Positions 1 to 9,099 of a stretch of 32,365 bases of DNA are shown here, one piece after another. A program made the translations under genes and the position numbers. The stretch lies in NCBI RefSeq assembly GCF_003611475.1, contig NZ_RAXT01000040.1, positions 1 to 32,365 on the forward strand. The letters are read 5' to 3'. The stretch's first letter is position 1; every line of letters starts with the position of its first letter. The DNA is from Acinetobacter rongchengensis. GTDB lineage: Bacteria > Pseudomonadota > Gammaproteobacteria > Pseudomonadales > Moraxellaceae. The notes under the pieces were generated by a model, which did not search any database, was not told the origin of the DNA, and saw only the letters and a program-made list of their open reading frames with translations.

Positions 1-91
1 TTGTTAATAATACAACTTAGTTACTTTTGAATAGATAGATAAAATAACCACAGTTTTGCTTTTGTTTTATACAAAGATGATTTAGAATATT

Positions 92-155
92 GCCTCCCTT
101 ACCTGCAGGTCGTTATCGCAATGGTGCGAACGTACCGAACAGGTGTTTAAAGAGG
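92..155 (+). promoter_or_regulatory. Structured leader of rpmI-rplT, probable L20 autoregulatory RNA
   Basis: The 60 bases before the rpmI ribosome binding site fold into one long hairpin. ACCTG (101-105) pairs with CAGGT (140-144), GGT (108-110) with ACC (134-136), CGTT (111-114) with AACG (129-132), and CGCA (117-120) with TGCG (125-128), closing an ATGG tetraloop. Small internal loops separate the helices. CCTC (93-96) can also pair with GAGG (152-155), which contains the rpmI Shine-Dalgarno sequence, so the fold could hide the start site. Ribosomal protein L20 is known to repress rpmI-rplT by binding leader RNA that mimics its 23S rRNA site. The pairing is seen directly; the L20 link is inferred from position. 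The infC gene, which often precedes rpmI, is not visible in this window. Confidence 0.6.
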
Positions 156-160
156 TTGTT

Positions 161-355
161 ATGGCTAAGTTAAAAACTCGCCGTGGTGCAGCTAAGCGAT
201 TCAAAGCGACTGCTAACGGTTTCAAGCGTAAACAAGCGTTCAAACGCCACATTTTGACCAAAAAATCTGCTAAACGTATTCGTCAATTGCGCGGTTGTGT
301 CATGGTTCACGTAAGTGACATGAATTCAGTTCGTCGTATGTGCCCATACATCTAA
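161..355 (+). CDS. rpmI: 50S ribosomal protein L35
   Basis: This is the 64-residue bL35 protein of the large ribosomal subunit, very basic, beginning [14 protein letters not shown] and ending MCPYI. That matches the family's usual length of about 65 residues. The ATG at 161 was chosen because AGAGG lies 6 bases upstream and the family starts at MAK; an in-frame GTG at 143 would add six atypical residues and lie at the base of the leader hairpin. rplT follows after 11 bases with its own AAGGAGA ribosome binding site, so the two are cotranscribed, as in most bacteria. Confidence 0.97.
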   Translation: MAKLKTRRGAAKRFKATANGFKRKQAFKRHILTKKSAKRIRQLRGCVMVHVSDMNSVRRMCPYI

Positions 356-366
356 GGAGATTATAA

Positions 367-726
367 ATGGCTCGTGTAAAACGTGGTGTACAGGCTCATC
401 GCCGTCATAAAAAAATTCTTGCTCGTGCTAAAGGTTACTATGGCGCGCGTTCACGTGTTTATCGTGTAGCGTTCCAAGCAGTAATTAAAGCAGGTCAATA
501 CGCTTACCGTGACCGTCGTCAGAAGAAACGTCAATTCCGTGCTTTATGGATTGCGCGTATCAATGCTGGTGCACGTCAAAATGGTTTGTCGTACAGCCGT
601 ATGATCGATGGCTTGAAAAAAGCGCAAGTGATCATCGACCGTCGCGTACTTGCTGACATCGCTATGCATGATTCAGTAGCATTTGCTGCTTTAGCTGAAA
701 AAGCTAAAGGCGCATTGGCTGCTTAA
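367..726 (+). CDS. rplT: 50S ribosomal protein L20
   Basis: This is a full-length bL20 of 119 residues. The basic N-terminal extension ([16 protein letters not shown], then the [11 protein letters not shown] segment) threads into 23S rRNA, and the globular C-terminal half contains [21 protein letters not shown]20 is needed for early 50S assembly and in characterised bacteria represses its own operon by binding the leader RNA. A strong AAGGAGA ribosome binding site lies 5 bases upstream. A terminator follows 15 bases after the stop codon, making rpmI-rplT the end of a transcription unit. Confidence 0.98.
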   Translation: MARVKRGVQAHRRHKKILARAKGYYGARSRVYRVAFQAVIKAGQYAYRDRRQKKRQFRALWIARINAGARQNGLSYSRMIDGLKKAQVIIDRRVLADIAMHDSVAFAALAEKAKGALAA

Positions 727-741
727 TCGTCTTAGATGATT

Positions 742-771
742 AAAAAAGACCGCTTTTTAGCGGTCTTTTTT
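742..771 (+). terminator. Intrinsic terminator after rplT (bidirectional)
   Basis: AAAGACCGCT and AGCGGTCTTT form a perfect 10-bp stem with a TTT loop, flanked by an A run and a T run. It ends the rpmI-rplT transcript. It is symmetrical, so it can also stop transcription coming from the minus-strand gene that ends at 808. Confidence 0.93.
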
Positions 772-807
772 ATGTCTAGAGTTTATTCTCAAATTCTTAT
801 TTTCAAA

Positions 808-1212
808 CTATTGTGGAAATTTTTCTAAATGAATTTCCCCAAGACGTCCAAAATACTGCACGTTCTTACCCACAATCCATACAGAATAACCAATACAACC
901 TGCTTGATAGGTTAATGCTTTGAAAAGTGGATACATCACTTGCCCTGACTGTGCCCCTAAAATGGCTTGTTTAACCAGTTGCGCATCAAAATGTGTAGCG
1001 ATTGAAGCTGCATCAGTCTCAAAAGTATGGCGAATACTTGCCCCATTGGGAAAGTAATAGGTTGTTTCACCGCGTCGATAATCTACTGTGTAGGATTCAA
1101 CGCCAACAGAGATTAATTGTTGAATTACTTCGCCAAAATGAATTTCTCCTGAATTGGATTGTTCAAATACAGCGCTAATGGTTGAAATTTGTTGTGATGT
1201 AAAATCTGTCAT
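808..1212 (-). CDS. DUF1398 family protein (YbcV-like)
   Basis: This 134-residue soluble protein has no signal peptide or membrane segment. The central stretch YTVDYRRGETTYYFPNG followed by an alpha/beta C-terminal half (GCIGYSVWIVGKNVQYFGRLG) resembles the DUF1398 family, which includes E. coli YbcV. That family has no established biochemical function, although some members are annotated as phage-related. The length fits the family at about 130 residues. It is monocistronic, convergent with rplT, and shares the bidirectional terminator at 742-771. The family assignment is from memory of the pattern, not a search. Confidence 0.7.
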   Translation of the reverse strand: MTDFTSQQISTISAVFEQSNSGEIHFGEVIQQLISVGVESYTVDYRRGETTYYFPNGASIRHTFETDAASIATHFDAQLVKQAILGAQSGQVMYPLFKALTYQAGCIGYSVWIVGKNVQYFGRLGEIHLEKFPQ

Positions 1213-1281
1213 TGTTACTGCTCTAACTATTTTGTTTGTGGTATTTATTGGATTAAATTATAGAGTGTCGTTTTCTGCGTC

Positions 1282-1329
1282 AACAATACCATTTTCGTCA
1301 AGTTAGCGAAGATATTTATATTTGGGATG
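1282..1329 (+). repeat. 48-bp direct repeat, copy 1
   Basis: An exact 48-base match to 2576-2623, in the same orientation. In copy 2 it forms the start of the decayed coding frame at 2581-2952; here the frame runs into a TAA soon after the repeat ends. The two copies bracket the 383-codon gene at 1343-2494. Confidence 0.97.
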
Positions 1330-1342
1330 ATCTTACTTAAAA

Positions 1343-2494
1343 TTATTTTTTTGAAAGAATATAGAGAAAGCTAATTGCTCCTGCTGTAATTGCTACAAAT
1401 TTTATAAATTCAAATTTTGAAACTAACCAATACAAACCATAAAATATTGTAAATAAAACAATAATAAAGATCGACGTTATAATAAATGCTCTTGCTGCAG
1501 TTATTGGTTGCTCAGTTTTTCTTTGTTCTGCATCTTGTGCCACTTGTATATGATTTTGAATTTCTTCGACATGGATTGATGCTTTTTCCCACTGTTCGAG
1601 CTGTTGTTTTTGTAGTTTGGAAAAATGCATCGCTGATTCCATATGATTAGCTGTAAAACAAATGAGCTGAGTGTGTAATTGATTTTTTTGTGTTTTGAAT
1701 TTTTCAAATAATGCATGTTGTTCTGTGGAATAGAAACGATAGTCTGAATTTTCGTTACGAATGTTAGTAAATGATTTAATACGATCTTCTATGGGGTTCA
1801 GCATTTGAATCAAACTAAATCCTAAATTATTGGGCAAAGTATGGCTTGGGAGAAGTGGAATGTTTTGATGATCATAGCCGTTGAAATAAAGATTATTTGT
1901 ATATTGAAAATTTATTCCTAAGCTAGAAGCGAAATCACTTTGCATAAGATCTATGTGGATATTTTCAATTAAACTATTCCAAGTTAAATTTTGATCAAAA
2001 AGATGGCATTCATTTTTCTGAGATTGATTCAGTTCAATTAATGTAAATAAGCCAAAAGTTGGTGTTTGGCTTTGAGATGATGTGGGTGACCAAAACTCAC
2101 GAGGATCACCAATAGGGCATATCTCTTTAGACGGTTTTTCTTGTTCTATTTGAATCAATGCAAAAGCTTTATTCCAGTTGTTTTTAAATACAGCAACAGG
2201 AGCATCATTATTTACAAATTCAAAAGAATGGTGTTTTGTTAATGGTCTATTTGGAAAAATAATACTCAATGGGTAAAGCGAACAATGTTTAAATTGTTGT
2301 TCAGCAAAGTGTAAAACTAAGTTGTCAATTGAGTCATAAAGTAAACTATTGGTTTGGAAGTCTCGAACAAGAAAAACATCGCAAGATTGATTGGTCCATG
2401 GGTGTGAAATATCGTAATAATTAATTTGCTCATTAAAAAAACGTTCAGCGTTATATTGTAGTCCCCAAATAAATTGCCAATATTGTTTTATCAT
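1343..2494 (-). CDS. Hypothetical membrane-anchored protein, 383 aa
   Basis: I do not recognise this protein. Residues 1 to about 260 are soluble and rich in Asn, Gln, Phe and aromatic residues (for example FGLFTLIELNQSQKNE). Residues about 265-325 are polar and probably coiled coil (KLQKQQLEQWEKASIHVEEI). The C-terminus carries two predicted membrane helices, AFIITSIFIIVLFTIFYGLY and FVAITAGAISFLYILS, and ends in KK. There is no N-terminal signal, so the bulk is probably cytoplasmic. Its base composition is AT-rich compared with nearby core genes. The gene lies alone between two exact 48-bp direct repeats, suggesting insertion or duplication. Its organisation resembles that of the unknown protein at 4288-5307. 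Confidence 0.75.
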   Translation of the reverse strand: MIKQYWQFIWGLQYNAERFFNEQINYYDISHPWTNQSCDVFLVRDFQTNSLLYDSIDNLVLHFAEQQFKHCSLYPLSIIFPNRPLTKHHSFEFVNNDAPVAVFKNNWNKAFALIQIEQEKPSKEICPIGDPREFWSPTSSQSQTPTFGLFTLIELNQSQKNECHLFDQNLTWNSLIENIHIDLMQSDFASSLGINFQYTNNLYFNGYDHQNIPLLPSHTLPNNLGFSLIQMLNPIEDRIKSFTNIRNENSDYRFYSTEQHALFEKFKTQKNQLHTQLICFTANHMESAMHFSKLQKQQLEQWEKASIHVEEIQNHIQVAQDAEQRKTEQPITAARAFIITSIFIIVLFTIFYGLYWLVSKFEFIKFVAITAGAISFLYILSKK

Positions 2495-2575
2495 AACTAT
2501 TTTAAGTAATTGATTTTAGAAATTGTTATCCCATGATAACGTGTATTAAATTTTAAAATAAGTAGCTTATACGCA

Positions 2576-2623
2576 AACAATACCATTTTCGTCAAGTTAG
2601 CGAAGATATTTATATTTGGGATG
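2576..2623 (+). repeat. 48-bp direct repeat, copy 2
   Basis: Identical to 1282-1329. Here the repeat runs without a break into the remainder of a decayed reading frame, so copy 2 looks like the original location and copy 1 the duplicated fragment. Confidence 0.97.
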
Positions 2624-2952
2624 TGCATCATCACGTTGAACTGAGTCGAGATTTCCCAATTCACGAGGCTTTATTCTCTAATATATAAGAGCTAATTGAA
2701 ACATATTGGATTTCAGTAGATACAATAGCCAATACTTAGTAGATTGTTCAACATTTCCAATTGATCCAAGCAGTAGATTTAACTCATCCTATTATTTACG
2801 TGCCAATCGGCGAGTGATGGATAATACATCCAATAGCAAACGCTCAGTTTTTAGATTTATAAACGATTCGTGCTGTGCAGTTTGAAATTATGCCGTAGCC
2901 AAATTTTATCAATACTGAGGAAGATGAACTTGATTGTGATGATGAATCATGA
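2581..2952 (+). pseudogene. Decayed gene, possibly a ParB-like nuclease-fold family protein
   Basis: One frame translates as protein-like sequence for 123 codons but is broken by six stops, at 2686, 2737, 2740, 2815, 2860 and 2896. Readable parts include RQVSEDIYIWDVHHHVELSR, IVQHFQLIQAVDLTHPIIYV, TIRAVQFEIMP and NFINTEEDELDCDDES. The order of these blocks, and a frameshifted VMD...H-IANAQFL stretch near 2813-2850, recall a family of about 130-residue ParB/sulfiredoxin-fold proteins that carry a V-M-D-G-x-H-R motif. That identification is from memory and tentative. Each stop is one C-to-T change from a Gln or Arg codon. No start codon can be assigned. Confidence 0.6.
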
Positions 2953-3083
2953 TGATTTAAAACGCTATAAGTCTATAAAATAGAATAAATGCTGAATCTG
3001 TACATAAAATCAACATGAAAAGTATAGGTCTTTGGCTGCACGTGAAATAAAGTTAAACTGACAATAAAAATTGGAGTCTAAAC

Positions 3084-3281
3084 ATGCGAGTGGAAATTGA
3101 AGGTCTACAACAAGGTTCAATCGAAGTAGAGTTACAAATATTACCAAGAATCGGGGAAACACTCAAAGTGATGTATGGTGCGGATGCAGAAGTCAAAGGC
3201 GAAGTGACTGGTATTGAACATTATATTAACCAACATGCCAATGAACAGAAGGTGATTTTAACGATTCGACCGCTATTCTAA
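3084..3281 (+). CDS. Small hypothetical protein, 65 aa
   Basis: I do not recognise the family. The protein is short, acidic and predicted to be mostly beta strand (MRVEIEGLQQGSIEVELQIL, then EQKVILTIRPLF), with no signal or membrane segment. The ATG is preceded by TTGGAG at a normal distance, which supports real translation. A 13-base sequence just upstream (3059-3071) recurs at 3448-3460 ahead of the acetyltransferase gene, so the two may share a regulatory or leader element. A probable terminator lies 70 bases downstream. Confidence 0.7.
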   Translation: MRVEIEGLQQGSIEVELQILPRIGETLKVMYGADAEVKGEVTGIEHYINQHANEQKVILTIRPLF

Positions 3282-3349
3282 ATGTTGATTATTCTAAAGT
3301 TGATAATGTGACGATAGTTTCTTAGTTTAATTTATCAAATTCGATAAGA

Positions 3350-3375
3350 AAGTAGCTAAATTTAGCTGCTTTTTT
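3350..3375 (+). terminator. Probable intrinsic terminator
   Basis: AAGTAGCTAAA pairs with TTTAGCTGCTT (one G-T wobble) and is followed by a T run. It lies between the small gene at 3084-3281 and the acetyltransferase gene, so the two are likely separate transcripts. Confidence 0.7.
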
Positions 3376-3474
3376 ATTTGTTAAGTGTTTAAAAGCATTG
3401 GCAGAGTTTTAAGAATTGAATAAATGATTCATAAGCCAACTAAAAATTGACAATAAAAATATGAGGGGATTCAA

Positions 3475-3972
3475 ATGATTCGTATTGCAGTAGAAAGTGA
3501 TGCACAACAAATTGCTGAAGTTCATGTACGCAGTTGGAAAGAAACCTATACGGGGATTGTGAAACAAGATGTTTTAGATGATTTGAGTGTTGCAAAAAGA
3601 TTGGCGCTTTGGCAACAGATTATTCCACATCGTGACCATCAATTATTTGTATATGAAAAGAATGGAAAGATACTCGGCTTTTTAGATGGTTATTTAAATC
3701 CAGATAATGACGTTGCTGAAATTCGAGCATTCTATTTATTGAAAAGTATTCAAGGTGAGGGAATTGGACGTGCGATGTTTGAAAAATTCCAACAGCTCAT
3801 TCGTCCAGAACATCATCGTAAGATCCGTTTGGAAGTGATTAATAAAAATCCTAGTCGTTATTTTTATGAAAAAATGGGCGGAAAGGCTGTAGGTGAGGAG
3901 GATGCGTCTGATCTTGGAGAGGGCATTACTGAAATATTTTATCAATGGGGCATGGATAAAGATCAGAAATAG
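3475..3972 (+). CDS. GNAT family N-acetyltransferase
   Basis: This 165-residue protein has the GNAT fold order: an N-terminal strand-helix (MIRIAVESDAQQIAEVHVRSW), the beta4 strand (AEIRAFYLLKSIQG), and the acetyl-CoA pyrophosphate loop QGEGIGRAMF, matching the family's Q/R-x-x-G-x-G/A motif. The C-terminal part is RLEVINKNPSRYFYEKMGG. GNAT enzymes move an acetyl group from acetyl-CoA to an amine, but the substrate cannot be told from sequence. The start at 3475 has a strong GAGGGG site 6 bases upstream. It appears to be a single-gene unit. Confidence 0.9.
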   Translation: MIRIAVESDAQQIAEVHVRSWKETYTGIVKQDVLDDLSVAKRLALWQQIIPHRDHQLFVYEKNGKILGFLDGYLNPDNDVAEIRAFYLLKSIQGEGIGRAMFEKFQQLIRPEHHRKIRLEVINKNPSRYFYEKMGGKAVGEEDASDLGEGITEIFYQWGMDKDQK

Positions 3973-4287
3973 TCGAAACGGTGGATTGACGGATTGGCTA
4001 GCGCATCATTCTGGGATTGTTGTAAATGCTAATTTTGCAACATTTGAACAACATTCTAATTTAAAAGCATTTTTACCCAATACTCAGTAATGTATTCCAG
4101 CTAAAGCTTCCTCTGTGGATAAAATTTGGGAGAATTGGGCTGTCTGCTGATGCTGATGGAAGTGCTCACATAGTAATCGCAAGGTCTGAATTTATTTGGT
4201 TTTGTATTCATGGACGTGAGACAGCAATAGTTGAGAAACAATATTGCTGTCTAGTTGTACTATTGACTGTGCTTATACTTCAAAATT
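3973..4287. other. Intergenic gap with a possible gene relic
   Basis: No intact gene is seen. On the plus strand, in a different frame from the acetyltransferase, bases 3974-4090 read as protein-like sequence (GLTDWLAHHSGIVVNAN, then FATFEQHSNLKAFLPNTQ) before a stop. The only ATG for this frame, at 3893, lies inside the acetyltransferase gene and has no good ribosome binding site. It may be the tail of a lost gene. The rest, 4091-4287, shows nothing recognisable. Confidence 0.4.
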
Positions 4288-5307
4288 TTATAATCCAAAA
4301 TAATAAGCAGCGATACAAATCAAGACGGTGAGAATAATTAAGGTCAAGACGCTAGATTTACCAACCTTATGATCACTGTTTGGTTTTGAGCTAAATGATT
4401 GACGTTGTTCTGTTTTTGTATTATCAAACGGTGAGGCAACCACTTTCGGTGTCAATCGAGCAGATTTGTAGTGATTGGCAATTTTAGTCACAGATTTTGC
4501 AGTAAGATCATCCAATTTTTGAGAAAAATGACGCAAATTGAGTTGTTCATCAGCACTTAAAGCATGTTCATTTTCATCATAAGGATGCTGTAGTTTTGCT
4601 TGGACAAACTGAGACAATGCTTCTAAGCGATGCAGCGTTTCATGGGCATAATCTGCTTGATAATCGGTAGGTAATAATGACAGCTTTTGCCCAACTTTTT
4701 CATCGAGTTGTTCAGTCGCACTTAAACCATTATAAGGTAGGTTTTTATGGAGGGGCTCTTGAAAACCTTGGGTATATTTTGTATTGAAAAGCTCATTATC
4801 TGTATAAACATCAATATCATCCCAATTGGGTGGTGTTAAATCTTGTTCAATACGTTTGTTGTATTTCGCATTGAGTTCAAATTGCCAAAATACTTCTGAA
4901 CGGAGTGTCGTTTGCTGAGCAAGCGGTGCTTCATAATCATTATCAGCGCTATACCATTCAGCCAGTTCTTTACCAAAAATCCAAGCTGTCTTTTTTTGGT
5001 GGGTGTGACTGACAATAAAATGTGTAATGGGCAGTAGCTCAACATTGGCGTTAGGGTTCTTTTCCTCATTTAGTATTGATGAGAGATGGAGACTCAAACG
5101 ATGAACCTCTTGTTTTTTAAGACCTTCTAACCAAATTTGAAAATGTTGAGCAAGTAAGTGTTGGCTGAGTAAATCTCGAAAAGCAAAAGTATGCTGATTA
5201 AATATGGCATGATTTACCCAGCGATTGAAGCTGAGTTCTTGGGATAAATATTCATTGCCATAACTAACAAGAGCCAGTTGTTGTTTCCAGATTTGATCGA
5301 GTGCCAT
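4288..5307 (-). CDS. Hypothetical tail-anchored membrane protein, 339 aa
   Basis: I do not recognise this family. About 310 residues are soluble and hydrophilic, then one hydrophobic helix at the very C-terminus (SSVLTLIILTVLICIAAYYF) is followed by only GL. With no N-terminal signal this predicts a tail-anchored protein facing the cytoplasm. Residues about 275-315 are Ser-, Lys- and Pro-rich and look like a flexible linker. The N-terminus (Y-x-N-E, then NQ and F-x-F-R-D) and C-terminal anchor loosely parallel the 383-residue protein at 1343-2494, so the two may be distant relatives. It is transcribed away from pheS. Confidence 0.75.
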   Translation of the reverse strand: MALDQIWKQQLALVSYGNEYLSQELSFNRWVNHAIFNQHTFAFRDLLSQHLLAQHFQIWLEGLKKQEVHRLSLHLSSILNEEKNPNANVELLPITHFIVSHTHQKKTAWIFGKELAEWYSADNDYEAPLAQQTTLRSEVFWQFELNAKYNKRIEQDLTPPNWDDIDVYTDNELFNTKYTQGFQEPLHKNLPYNGLSATEQLDEKVGQKLSLLPTDYQADYAHETLHRLEALSQFVQAKLQHPYDENEHALSADEQLNLRHFSQKLDDLTAKSVTKIANHYKSARLTPKVVASPFDNTKTEQRQSFSSKPNSDHKVGKSSVLTLIILTVLICIAAYYFGL

Positions 5308-5470
5308 TTGTTATCTATCTCAGCGACATTCGTTTCATTTTATACTTATTATAAATCAGAGTTCTAGCCTTTCATTTTGATTGGTATCGGAAAATATACA
5401 ATTTATAGGGACAAACTAATGACTAATCATCATTTTGTCGCGGGGAAACTTCATCCAACTGCATAAAAAC

Positions 5471-5479
5471 TGGTAGAAT
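5471..5479 (+). promoter_or_regulatory. Probable pheS promoter, extended -10
   Basis: TGGTAGAAT is an extended -10 element (TGn followed by TAGAAT) 45 bases before the pheS start codon. The -35 region is poor, which is common when the -10 is extended. No phenylalanine-rich leader peptide or attenuator is visible between it and pheS. Confidence 0.5.
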
Positions 5480-5502
5480 AGCGAGTTATATTATTTTTCT
5501 AA

Positions 5503-6504
<1,002 letters not shown>

Positions 6505-6510
6505 ACAGAT

Positions 6511-6562
6511 TTATACCTCTCCCTGCCTCTCCTAAAAGGAGAGGGGCTCTGTGAAGTGAATG
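6511..6562. repeat. Short hairpin repeat (half element) after pheS
   Basis: CTCTCCT and AGGAGAG form a 7-bp stem with an AAA loop inside C-rich and G-rich flanks (CCTCTCCCTGC on the left, GGGGCT on the right). The design matches the hairpin repeats at 17724 and 18327, although the sequence is diverged. Confidence 0.5.
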
Positions 6563-6606
6563 GAGTGAGAAGAGGATTTAAAAATTTAGATTTATAGGTA
6601 TTGATC

Positions 6607-6704
6607 AATCCCCCTAAATCCCCCTTTAAAAAAGGGGGACTTTCACTGACAACAATGCAGTGCGAGGCTTTCCCCTCGTTTTAAAAGAGGGGTTAGGGGC
6701 GATT
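6607..6704. repeat. Twin-hairpin dispersed repeat between pheS and pheT
   Basis: Two hairpins face each other: CCCCCTTT with AAAGGGGG (about 6620-6638), and CCCCTC.TTTT with AAAAGAGGGG (about 6672-6692). The outer ends AATCCCCCTAA and TTAGGGGCGATT are themselves inverted, so the whole unit is a roughly 100-bp nested palindrome. The element at 25011-25116 has the same architecture and shares CCCCTAACCCCTCTTT. It lies inside the pheS-pheT operon, so its hairpins will be present in the transcript. Confidence 0.7.
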
Positions 6705-6717
6705 AAGGAATGAATGT

Positions 6718-9099
6718 ATGAAAATTAGCGAGAATTGGCTTCGCACGTGGGTAAATCCTGCAATTGATAGTGAAACGCTATCTGATCAACTCACCATGTT
6801 GGGCTTAGAAGTCGATGATTTAACACCTGCGGCTAAACCATTTACAGGTGTGGTTGTTGGAGAAGTGCTGACTGTTGAACAACATCCAGATGCTGACCGT
6901 TTACGTGTAACCACGGTTAATATTGGCACTGGAGAGCCTTTGCAGATTGTATGTGGTGCACCAAATGTACGTGTAGCGATGAAAGTTCCTGTAGCAACGA
7001 TTGGTGCGGTGCTTCCAGGTGACTTTAAAATTAAAAAAGGCAAACTGCGTGGTGTAGAGTCACAAGGTATGCTTTGTGGTGCTTCTGAAATTGACCTTGA
7101 AGATAAAATTGATGGGCTTTTAGAACTTCCTGCTGATGCGCCTATTGGTATCAATATCCGTGAATATTTAAATCTTGATGATCATGTGATTGATATCAGT
7201 ATTACACCTAACCGTGGTGATTGTTTTAGCGTTCGTGGTATTGCTCGTGAAATTGGTGTCATTAACAAACTTCCAGTCACAGCACCAGAAATTAAAGAAG
7301 TTAGCTCAACGATCACAGATCAAAAGCAAGTAAATGTTGATACAGAAGGTTGCCCACGTTATTTAGGTCGTGTGATTAAAAACGTCAATACCAAAGCAGC
7401 AACACCTGCTTGGATGGAGCAAGCCCTTGCACGTTCAGGGATTCGCCAACATAGTATTTTAGTGGATATTACTAACTATGTATTGATCGAACTTGGTCAG
7501 CCATTACATGCCTTTGATGGTGGTAAAGTTCAAGGTTCAGTGCATGTGCGTCAAGCGAATACCAAAGAAAAACTGGTATTGTTAAACGATCAGGAAATCG
7601 AACTCACTGAAGATGTGATGGTGATTGCTGATGATGAAAAAGCATTGGCAATAGCAGGGATTATGGGGGGCTTATCTTCATCAGTTACAGATGAAACCAC
7701 TGAAATTTTCCTTGAATCAGCTTTCTTTGCGCCATTGTATATCGCAGGTCGCGCACGTCGTTATGGCTTGCATACCGATGCATCACAGCGCTATGAACGT
7801 GGTGTAGATTTTGAATTACCAATGATTGCAATGCACCGTGCATCACAATTGATTCAAGAACTTGCGGGTGGTGAATTTGGTCCAATCACTGTGGCTGAAA
7901 AAGTTGAGCTATTGCCAAAACGTGAAGCAATTGAATTAAAACAAGCTCAAGTGGATCAATTGCTCGGTTATCAGGTTGAATCTTCGTTTATTACCGATGC
8001 ATTACAGCGTTTAGGTTGTCATGTGACTGAAAATGCTGAAGGTGAGTGGACTGTAGTACCGCCATCATATCGTTATGACATGGCAATTTATCAAGATCTT
8101 ATTGAAGAAATTGCACGTATTCATGGTTACGATAATATTCAAATTAGCTTACCTGTGATTGATGTACAACTTGCAAAACATCAAGATCAGTTTGATCTAA
8201 ACCAACTTCGTCAAACTTTGGTAACTTTAGGTTATCAGGAAGCGATTAGTTTTAGTTTTGCAGATTTGAAACTCGAAAAGCAGTTAAATTCGTTAGTGAA
8301 TCCTTTGGTATTGGCCAATCCAATTTCAAGTGATTTAGCAGTGATGCGCTCAACTTTGCTGTCAAGTTTGATTCCATGTGTGCAACATAATATCAACCGT
8401 CAGCAAAACCGAGTTCGTTTCTTTGAGTTGGGGCTACGTTTTGATTATCAAAATGCACAATCAATTGATGACCTTAAACAAATACCGACTTTAGCGATGG
8501 TTGCTGTGGGTGCTAAACATGCAGAATCATGGCATGGCAAGGCACAGCCGATGGATTTCTTTGATCTTAAAGGTGAGGTGGAAGAAGTATTAGCTGCTGG
8601 TCGCGTTAAAGTTGAATATGTGCGTACTGAGCGAGAATGGTTGCATCCTGGTCAATCTGCTGACATTATAGTAGATGGAAAATCAGTTGGTTATTTAGGT
8701 CGATTACACCCTTCTTTAGAGGATGCACTAGATTTGGGCATTACTTGGGTTGTAGAGCTCGATCAGTTGGCTGTTTTGCAAACTTATGTATCTAATTTTA
8801 CAGAATTATCACGATTTCCATCGGTTAGACGTGATATTGCGCTTTTAATTAATGATAAGATTAATGTTAGCGAAATTCAGCAACTTATCGAAAAAACAGG
8901 TGGAGCGTTATTGAACTCAACTTGGCTATTCGATGTGTACACCGGTCAAGGTGTTGAAAACGGTAAACGCTCTTTGGCATTTGCATTGTTGTGGCAACAT
9001 CCGTCACGTACTTTGGAAGATGCTGAAATTAAATCTGGTATGGATAATATTATTCAAGTGTTAGAAAACACTTATCAAGCGACATTGAGGGCCTCATGA
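6718..9099 (+). CDS. pheT: Phenylalanyl-tRNA synthetase beta subunit
   Basis: This is the 793-residue beta subunit, close to E. coli PheT (795). In order it has the N-terminal domain with the EMAP-like tRNA-binding fold (about 40-150; [19 protein letters not shown] and VCGAPNVR), the B3/B4 editing domain (about 210-390, with [20 protein letters not shown]), B5 (about 400-475), the inactive synthetase-like core, and the C-terminal ferredoxin-like anticodon-binding domain (about 700-793; [15 protein letters not shown]). B3/B4 hydrolyses mischarged Tyr-tRNA-Phe. The ATG has an AAGGAA site upstream. The stop overlaps the ihfA start by 4 bases, so the genes are translationally coupled. Confidence 0.97.
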   Translation: MKISENWLRTWVNPAIDSETLSDQLTMLGLEVDDLTPAAKPFTGVVVGEVLTVEQHPDADRLRVTTVNIGTGEPLQIVCGAPNVRVAMKVPVATIGAVLPGDFKIKKGKLRGVESQGMLCGASEIDLEDKIDGLLELPADAPIGINIREYLNLDDHVIDISITPNRGDCFSVRGIAREIGVINKLPVTAPEIKEVSSTITDQKQVNVDTEGCPRYLGRVIKNVNTKAATPAWMEQALARSGIRQHSILVDITNYVLIELGQPLHAFDGGKVQGSVHVRQANTKEKLVLLNDQEIELTEDVMVIADDEKALAIAGIMGGLSSSVTDETTEIFLESAFFAPLYIAGRARRYGLHTDASQRYERGVDFELPMIAMHRASQLIQELAGGEFGPITVAEKVELLPKREAIELKQAQVDQLLGYQVESSFITDALQRLGCHVTENAEGEWTVVPPSYRYDMAIYQDLIEEIARIHGYDNIQISLPVIDVQLAKHQDQFDLNQLRQTLVTLGYQEAISFSFADLKLEKQLNSLVNPLVLANPISSDLAVMRSTLLSSLIPCVQHNINRQQNRVRFFELGLRFDYQNAQSIDDLKQIPTLAMVAVGAKHAESWHGKAQPMDFFDLKGEVEEVLAAGRVKVEYVRTEREWLHPGQSADIIVDGKSVGYLGRLHPSLEDALDLGITWVVELDQLAVLQTYVSNFTELSRFPSVRRDIALLINDKINVSEIQQLIEKTGGALLNSTWLFDVYTGQGVENGKRSLAFALLWQHPSRTLEDAEIKSGMDNIIQVLENTYQATLRAS

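Noticed and set aside
1..90. The left edge considered as the end of infC.
   Set aside because: No open frame resembling IF-3 is present and stops occur in all plus-strand frames; the stretch looks non-coding, with only weak promoter-like pairs.
1282..2623. The 48-bp repeats considered as insertion sequence ends or a transposon target duplication.
   Set aside because: They are direct, not inverted, far longer than target duplications, and no transposase gene lies between them.
6786..7154. A 122-codon minus-strand frame inside pheT.
   Set aside because: It is a Ser/Pro/Thr-rich antisense shadow of a strongly conserved gene.
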